Below are positions 6,170-9,982 of a stretch of 9,982 bases of DNA, piece by piece. The translations under genes and the position numbers were made by a program. The stretch covers positions 1 through 9,982 of the forward strand of contig DAOVVY010000018.1 in NCBI GenBank assembly GCA_030636885.1. Reading direction: 5' to 3'. Each line of letters opens with the position of its first letter. Position 1 is the first letter of the stretch. The notes beneath the pieces were generated by a model. It ran no database searches. It was not told the origin of the DNA and saw only the letters and a list, made by a program, of their open reading frames with translations. This stretch comes from Candidatus Nanohaloarchaea archaeon. Its GTDB lineage: Archaea > EX4484-52 > GLR71.

Positions 6170-7531
6170 ATGAATTATGAGTCTTTGATACAGAAGCTTC
6201 CTGGTGTGGCAAAACCAATCAAGAAACTTACATTTAAGGAAAAGCTTAAATGGACGCTTCTCGGTCTTCTTTTCTATTATATTCTTTCAGAGATTGCAGT
6301 ATGGGGTGTTGCTTCAACAGCTATTGCTCAATTTCAGGCACTTGAAGATATTATGGGTGCAAGTTTTGGTTCTATAATTACATTGGGTATCGGTCCTATT
6401 GTCACATCAAGTATCTTTTTGCAACTTTTGACTGGTTCTGGTATACTTAATTGGGATATGTCAACGCATCATGGTAAAGTTATGTTCCAAGGAACTCAAA
6501 AAATATTGACTTATGTGTTATGTTTTGTTGAGGCTGCAGCTTATACGCTTATGGGTGCTATACAACCTATGAATTTCTTGCCTATGACTGTGGGTCTTGT
6601 AATTTTTCAGATTGCTCTTGGTGGGATTATAATTGTATTTTTGGATGAAGTTGTGAGTAAATGGGGATTTGGTTCAGGTGTGTCTCTTTTTATTGCTGCA
6701 GGTGTCAGTAAACAGATATTTTTGAGATTGTTTAATCCATTTGGTACTACTGGTACTCCGTCTGGTGTTATTCCTTATTTTTTCTCATCGGTCTTGTCGG
6801 GTGTTCCTGATTTCTTATCGCTTTTGCCAGTATTAACAACATTATTCATATTTGGTATGGTTGTTTATGCTCAAGCTATGCGTGTAGAGATACCTTTGGC
6901 GTTTGGTTCTGTACGTGGGTTTGGTAGGAAATGGCCTTTGAAGTTTATATATACTTCAGTTATCCCGGTTATTTTAGCTGCTGCACTTTTGATTAATTTT
7001 AAGGTCTGGGGTCAGCTTTTAGCATCACGAGGGTTTCCTTTGTTAGGTACTTTCAGTGCGGATGGTGCTCCATTGTCAGGTCTTGTGTATTATCTTAGTC
7101 CTCCATCTAATTTCATATGGAATCTTGTGACACTCAATATTGTCTTTGATGATGTGTTGAGGGTTATCATATATACTACATTTTTTGTGATTGCAAGTGT
7201 TGTGTTTTCAATATTTTGGATGCACAGTTCTAATATGGACTCTCGTTCAGTTGCTAAGCAGATACAGAATAGTGGTATGCAAATTCCTGGTTTCCGGAGA
7301 GATATACGGGTTGTAGAAAGAGTTCTTGACAGGTATATTCCAAGTCTTGCTGTTTTAGGTGGTGCTTTTGTCGGTCTACTTGCAGCATTTGCTGATCTGA
7401 CAGGTGCACTTGCGGGTGGTACTGGTATACTGTTGGCTGTTATGATCATATATCAGCTGTATGAAGAAGTATCTGTGCAGCATGTTGAAGATATGTACCC
7501 GTCACTTAGGAAATTCATGGGTAAATCGTGA
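6170..7531 (+). CDS. secY: protein translocase subunit SecY (Sec61 alpha)
   Basis: SecY forms the channel for secretion and membrane-protein insertion. The product is 453 aa. About ten hydrophobic segments are visible, near residues 27-46, 68-86, 112-132, 140-160, 167-188, 216-236, 259-278, 333-352, 393-412 and 415-432. Hallmarks are TLGIGPIVTSSIFLQLL at TM2, GFGSGVSLFIAAG at TM5, and the TM9-TM10 FADLTGALAGGTGILL motif. The cytoplasmic loop before TM7 (RVEIPLAFGSVRG) would contact ribosomes. ATG 6170 is chosen; GTG 6161 in frame belongs to the SD region (GGTG at 6158-6161). The stop overlaps the SD of the next gene, suggesting translational coupling. Adenylate kinase, often next in archaea, is absent. 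Confidence 0.97.
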   Translation: MNYESLIQKLPGVAKPIKKLTFKEKLKWTLLGLLFYYILSEIAVWGVASTAIAQFQALEDIMGASFGSIITLGIGPIVTSSIFLQLLTGSGILNWDMSTHHGKVMFQGTQKILTYVLCFVEAAAYTLMGAIQPMNFLPMTVGLVIFQIALGGIIIVFLDEVVSKWGFGSGVSLFIAAGVSKQIFLRLFNPFGTTGTPSGVIPYFFSSVLSGVPDFLSLLPVLTTLFIFGMVVYAQAMRVEIPLAFGSVRGFGRKWPLKFIYTSVIPVILAAALLINFKVWGQLLASRGFPLLGTFSADGAPLSGLVYYLSPPSNFIWNLVTLNIVFDDVLRVIIYTTFFVIASVVFSIFWMHSSNMDSRSVAKQIQNSGMQIPGFRRDIRVVERVLDRYIPSLAVLGGAFVGLLAAFADLTGALAGGTGILLAVMIIYQLYEEVSVQHVEDMYPSLRKFMGKS

Positions 7532-7536
7532 TATTT

Positions 7537-8238
7537 ATGGTTGATTTTATAATCAATATTGGCAATATTCTATTTAGTCCACTTTTAGGTCTTGAACCAG
7601 TCTATACTGTTTCCATTGTTGCTTTCTTTTTATCTTTAGTATTTGTGATTGCTAATAAGATGTTGGTCAATCAGGATAAGTTGAAGCATGTAAAACGTGA
7701 GATGAAAACTGTACAGAAACAGATCAAGAAAGCGAGAGCAAAGAACAATGAGAAAGAGATGAAACATCTTTGGGAAAAAAGTATGAAGTTGAATCATCAA
7801 CAGCTTAAGATGGTACTTAAACCTATGATGGTCTCCATGCTTTTGATATTTATGGTATTTCCATGGATGCGATTCACATATGGTGATGTGATATCTCCTG
7901 TCAATGAGTCCTCTGCACTTTTTGTGCGCGGTGATTTTGAGAATGCATTCACTGTTCATGTGGGTGTTGGTGGGGGTGATGTCACTTTTGTTGATGATGT
8001 TACGGGTAAAGTATATTCATTGGGGGATACGGTGATGCTTTCTGGGATGGAATGGATCATTGAGTATAAATCGTCGTCTGGCGGCGATGATATGTCATCT
8101 GTCGTTTTCAAGACCATGAAAGTCAAGTTGTCGATTCGCCTGCCTTTAGTTGGTGGTTTTGTGGGTTGGCTTGGTATGTATATACTTATGTCGATACCAT
8201 CTACAATAATCTTAAGGAAATTGTTTGGTGTGCAGTAA
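7537..8238 (+). CDS. DUF106/EMC3-TMCO1 family membrane insertase (YidC-like)
   Basis: Archaeal DUF106 proteins are homologues of YidC, EMC3 and TMCO1 and are thought to insert membrane proteins beside SecY. The product is 233 aa. TM1 is at about 22-44, a charged helical hairpin or coiled coil (QDKLKHVKREMKTVQKQIKK to about residue 88) faces the cytoplasm, TM2 is at about 95-115, and TM3 at about 203-228 (GWLGMYILMSIPSTIILRKL). Between TM2 and TM3 lies a loop of about 85 residues, Gly-, Val- and Asp-rich, probably beta-structured and extracytoplasmic. ATG 7537 follows GTGAT (7528-7532), which overlaps the secY TGA stop, a tight coupling that fits joint action at the membrane. Confidence 0.85.
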   Translation: MVDFIINIGNILFSPLLGLEPVYTVSIVAFFLSLVFVIANKMLVNQDKLKHVKREMKTVQKQIKKARAKNNEKEMKHLWEKSMKLNHQQLKMVLKPMMVSMLLIFMVFPWMRFTYGDVISPVNESSALFVRGDFENAFTVHVGVGGGDVTFVDDVTGKVYSLGDTVMLSGMEWIIEYKSSSGGDDMSSVVFKTMKVKLSIRLPLVGGFVGWLGMYILMSIPSTIILRKLFGVQ

Positions 8239-8385
8239 TAATAGTGTATGTGATGGAAAATTAGATGTTGGTATGAATGTGTTTATTTTAAAAAGATTTG
8301 TGTTGAAATTGATATCTATTGATTAATAGTTATGTTTAAGTTTAAGTTATTTATTTAGTGAATTTAGTAAAAGGAGATGTTGAAT
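8239..8385 (+). promoter_or_regulatory. 147-base gap before rpl34e with weak promoter-like elements
   Basis: No convincing ORF or RNA gene is seen. TTTATTTTAAAA at 8282-8293 is TATA-like and would start transcription near 8310-8318. A tandem TTTAAG repeat (8335-8346) followed by TTATTTATTTA is a second AT-rich candidate closer to the gene. No strong T-tract terminator is visible after the DUF106 gene. The gap probably holds a promoter for rpl34e-rpl14e-truB, but which element is used is unclear. Confidence 0.3.
8372..8376 (+). promoter_or_regulatory. AGGAG-type SD that sets the rpl34e start
   Basis: AGGAG lies nine bases before the ATG at 8386. Aligned with the full archaeal SD (AGGAGGTGAT plus about four bases) this is the expected place for the upstream half. 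Most other sites here use the GGTGAT half. The spacing selects 8386 over the in-frame ATG at 8377, which abuts the SD. Confidence 0.7.
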
Positions 8386-8649
8386 ATGGAACCACGATTT
8401 AGGTCAAGATCATTTAAAAGGATAGAAACTAGCCTTCCTGGCGGAAACAATGTCCTTCATTATAGGCGTAAAGGTGTAGCAAAAGCGCACTGTTCATCTT
8501 GTGGAGTGCCCCTTGCAGGTGTACCTACAGGTAAGAAAGGTGAAATTGCAAAACTTTCAAAGACTGAAAAGAGACCAGAACGTCCTTATGGCGGTGTTCT
8601 TTGCAGTAGATGCGCAAGAGAAAACATAAAAGTCAAGTCAAGACTTTGA
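8386..8649 (+). CDS. rpl34e: 50S ribosomal protein eL34, zinc-binding
   Basis: eL34 is a large-subunit protein of archaea and eukaryotes. The product is 87 aa. The N-terminal PRFRSRSFKRIETSLPGGNN and HYRRKGVAKAHC segments match the family, as does KTEKRPERPYGGVLCSRC. Zinc-ligand cysteines are C36, C39, C73 and C76. Starting at 8386 gives MEPRFRSRS, close to the family start. It probably heads a unit with rpl14e and truB, since a 147-base gap precedes it and the next gene follows after 21 bases. The cmk gene often found next in archaea is absent. Confidence 0.96.
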   Translation: MEPRFRSRSFKRIETSLPGGNNVLHYRRKGVAKAHCSSCGVPLAGVPTGKKGEIAKLSKTEKRPERPYGGVLCSRCARENIKVKSRL

Positions 8650-8660
8650 TTTATATATTA

Positions 8661-8666
8661 GGTGAT
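8661..8666 (+). promoter_or_regulatory. SD site that sets the rpl14e start
   Basis: A full GGTGAT hexamer, four bases, then ATG at 8671. The GTG within it (8662) is in frame with the gene and would produce a false MII prefix if taken as the start. Confidence 0.75.
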
Positions 8667-8670
8667 AATT

Positions 8671-8946
8671 ATGTCAGCAATTACAGCAGGTAGAATTTGT
8701 GTAAAGACTGCAGGAAAAGATGCAGCAAAATATTGTGTTATAACGGAAGTTATAGATGATGCTTTCGTTGAGATTACAGGTCCTAAAGCACTTACAAGCA
8801 TAAAACGGAAACGATGCAATCTTGTTCATCTTGAGCCTACAGCAGATCTTGTTAAAATAAAGGCAAAAGCAACTGATGACGAGATTATTAAAGCAATTGA
8901 TGCTGCAAAACTTACGGACAAGATGAAAGCAGGACTAAAGCTTTGA
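8671..8946 (+). CDS. rpl14e: 50S ribosomal protein eL14
   Basis: eL14 is a large-subunit protein with an N-terminal KOW/SH3-like barrel. The product is 91 aa, as expected for archaea. The opening TAGRICVKTAGKDAAKYCVI followed by EVIDDAFVEITGP is typical, as is the RKRCNLVHLEPTADLVKI segment that closes the barrel. The last third (DDEIIKAIDAAKLTDKMKAG) is a short helical extension. The stop lies only six bases before the truB ATG, consistent with one transcript and coupled translation. Confidence 0.95.
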   Translation: MSAITAGRICVKTAGKDAAKYCVITEVIDDAFVEITGPKALTSIKRKRCNLVHLEPTADLVKIKAKATDDEIIKAIDAAKLTDKMKAGLKL

Positions 8947-8952
8947 TTTCTT

Positions 8953-9924
8953 ATGTTAAAGAATGAGACTGGATGGATCGTAAAAGAAGAAGCTGAGAGT
9001 GATTCTAAATACGGTTGTTTTCCTCATGAACGGACTATTGAAGAATGTTTGAATAATGGTCTTGTTATAATTGATAAGCCTGCGGGCCCAACTTCGCATC
9101 AGGTTGCGGCATGGACCCGTGATATATTGGGTGCTAAGAAAGTAGGGCATTCTGGAACACTTGATCCTGCTGTTACGGGGGTACTACCTTCTCTTGTTAA
9201 TAACGCAACTAAGATAACTTCTGCGCTTCTTACTGAAGGTAAAGAGTATGTCTTTATCATGTTACTTCATTCTGATGTACCTGTAAAGATAATTAAAGAA
9301 GCTGTTTCTGATTTTATTGGTACTATCGTCCAGATGCCACCTGTTAAGTCGGCAGTCAAGAGGCGTCTGCGTCAGAGAAATATTTATTCACTTGATATCC
9401 TTGAGATATCTGGTAGGTATGTTCTTTTCAGGGCTGATGTGCAGGCAGGAACCTATATACGTACTCTTTGTGTTGATCTGGGTAAAAGGATGGGTGCCAA
9501 AGCACATATGCATGCGCTTCGGAGAACTCGTGCGGGACCGTTCCGTGAAAATCAGGCAGTTACTCTCCATGATCTTAAAGATGCTTTCGTGGCATGGAAA
9601 GAGGATGGTGATGAATCAAAGCTTCGTGAGATTGTAAAACCTGTGGAGTTTGGCGTCAAGCATATGGATACTATACTTGTTAAGGATTCGACTGTGTCTG
9701 CTCTCTGTCATGGTGCACCGCTCCATATCGGAGGGATTTCAAAATTATCAAAAGGTATTGAAGTTGATGATAATGTTGCTATAATGAGTCTTAAAGGAGA
9801 ACTTATAGGTATAGGTACTGCTTGTATGACTTCTGAAGAGATTAAAGTTCAAAAGAAAGGTATTGTCGCAACTCTCAATCGGCTTGTCATGAAAGAAGAT
9901 TTATATCCTCGTATGTGGAAATAG
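8953..9924 (+). CDS. truB: tRNA/rRNA pseudouridine synthase, Cbf5/TruB family
   Basis: Archaeal Cbf5 is the catalytic subunit of H/ACA small ribonucleoproteins. It converts guide-selected uridines in rRNA to pseudouridine and can act on tRNA U55. The product is 323 aa, the normal Cbf5 size. LVIIDKPAGPTSHQVAAW begins the catalytic domain. The catalytic aspartate is D71 in VGHSGTLDPAVTGVLP. GKEYVFIM, MPPVKSAVKRRLRQR and QAGTYIRTLCVDLG are further family motifs. A PUA domain fills about residues 240-323 (GAPLHIGGISKLSKGIEVDD, onward to LYPRMW). ATG 8953 has only a weak upstream match (TTGAT at 8943-8947), so initiation may depend on coupling to rpl14e. The archaeal gene is commonly named cbf5 or truB. 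Confidence 0.95.
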   Translation: MLKNETGWIVKEEAESDSKYGCFPHERTIEECLNNGLVIIDKPAGPTSHQVAAWTRDILGAKKVGHSGTLDPAVTGVLPSLVNNATKITSALLTEGKEYVFIMLLHSDVPVKIIKEAVSDFIGTIVQMPPVKSAVKRRLRQRNIYSLDILEISGRYVLFRADVQAGTYIRTLCVDLGKRMGAKAHMHALRRTRAGPFRENQAVTLHDLKDAFVAWKEDGDESKLREIVKPVEFGVKHMDTILVKDSTVSALCHGAPLHIGGISKLSKGIEVDDNVAIMSLKGELIGIGTACMTSEEIKVQKKGIVATLNRLVMKEDLYPRMWK

Positions 9925-9955
9925 ATGTAAGTGTTGATATTTTAATATTATTTGT

Positions 9956-9959
9956 GGTG
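9956..9959 (+). promoter_or_regulatory. SD site before the terminal partial gene
   Basis: GGTG, five bases, then ATG at 9965, the same arrangement as before rpl6 and rpl32e. It supports a genuine start at the window edge. Confidence 0.6.
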
Positions 9960-9964
9960 TTTAT

Positions 9965-9982
9965 ATGGTTCTGAAAAAAGAT
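9965..9982 (+). CDS. 5' end of a gene cut by the window edge, possibly uS13
   Basis: Six codons are present (MVLKKD), 40 bases after the truB stop and preceded by a well-placed SD. In many archaeal clusters rps13 follows cbf5, and a short basic leader before the conserved uS13 core would fit. The residues present are too few to identify the protein, so the uS13 suggestion rests on position alone. Confidence 0.5.

Noticed and set aside
7090..7449. 119-codon open frame on the minus strand inside secY
   Set aside because: It is a shadow of the secY coding strand. The + strand product has clear SecY motifs across the same bases, and the minus frame shows no recognisable family or SD.
7636..7959. 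107-codon open frame on the minus strand inside the DUF106 gene
   Set aside because: The + strand protein has coherent membrane and coiled-coil architecture there. The minus product is rich in His, Leu and Phe, as expected from reverse reading of AT-rich coding DNA.
1..9982. CRISPR array, mobile element, tRNA or riboswitch
   Set aside because: I saw no spaced direct repeats, transposase motifs, terminal inverted repeats or tRNA-like stretches. Coding genes fill nearly the whole window.

Overview
This window is a compact archaeal ribosomal-protein gene cluster, the downstream part of the S10/spc-like superoperon. All genes lie on the + strand and all starts assigned here are ATG. The domain is certain: eS4, eL32, eL19, eL34, eL14, an archaeal SecY, an EMC3/DUF106 insertase homologue and a Cbf5-type pseudouridine synthase occur together, and start sites carry GGTGAT-type Shine-Dalgarno (SD) sites matching the archaeal 16S 3' end. 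The DNA is strongly AT-rich. The lineage is only a guess. A long uS14 N-terminus, the lack of adk and cmk beside secY and eL34, and the look of SecY and uS5 suggest a DPANN-type archaeon (Woesearchaeota/Pacearchaeota-like), but I cannot exclude an AT-rich euryarchaeon.

Layout: rps4e, rpl5, rps14, rps8, rpl6 and rpl32e (32-3057); a 58-residue two-CxxC zinc-ribbon gene (3119-3295); rpl19e, rpl18, rps5, rpl30 and rpl15 (3319-6026); a T-tract plus TATA-like gap; secY and the DUF106/EMC3-like gene (6170-8238); a 147-base gap; rpl34e, rpl14e and truB/cbf5 (8386-9924); and the first six codons of another gene, by position probably rps13 (9965 to the edge). No stretch over 300 bases lacks a gene. I see no tRNA, rRNA, mobile element or CRISPR array.

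The genes supply 5S rRNP and large-subunit proteins (uL5, uL18, uL6, eL32, eL19, uL30, uL15, eL34, eL14), small-subunit proteins (eS4, uS14, uS8, uS5), the translocation channel with a YidC/EMC3-like insertase, and the rRNA pseudouridine synthase of H/ACA RNPs. This is a ribosome synthesis and membrane-protein delivery cluster.

The main points of interest are: (i) an apparent frameshift at an A8 run near the end of rpl18, which separates a lysine-rich tail that would otherwise run up to rps5; (ii) the small zinc-ribbon gene between rpl32e and rpl19e; (iii) SD sites whose GTG lies exactly nine bases, in frame, before the true ATG at most genes, a trap for start calling; and (iv) two gaps that may divide the cluster into separate transcription units. 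The window is otherwise conventional, and I found no clear sign of a novel multi-gene system.
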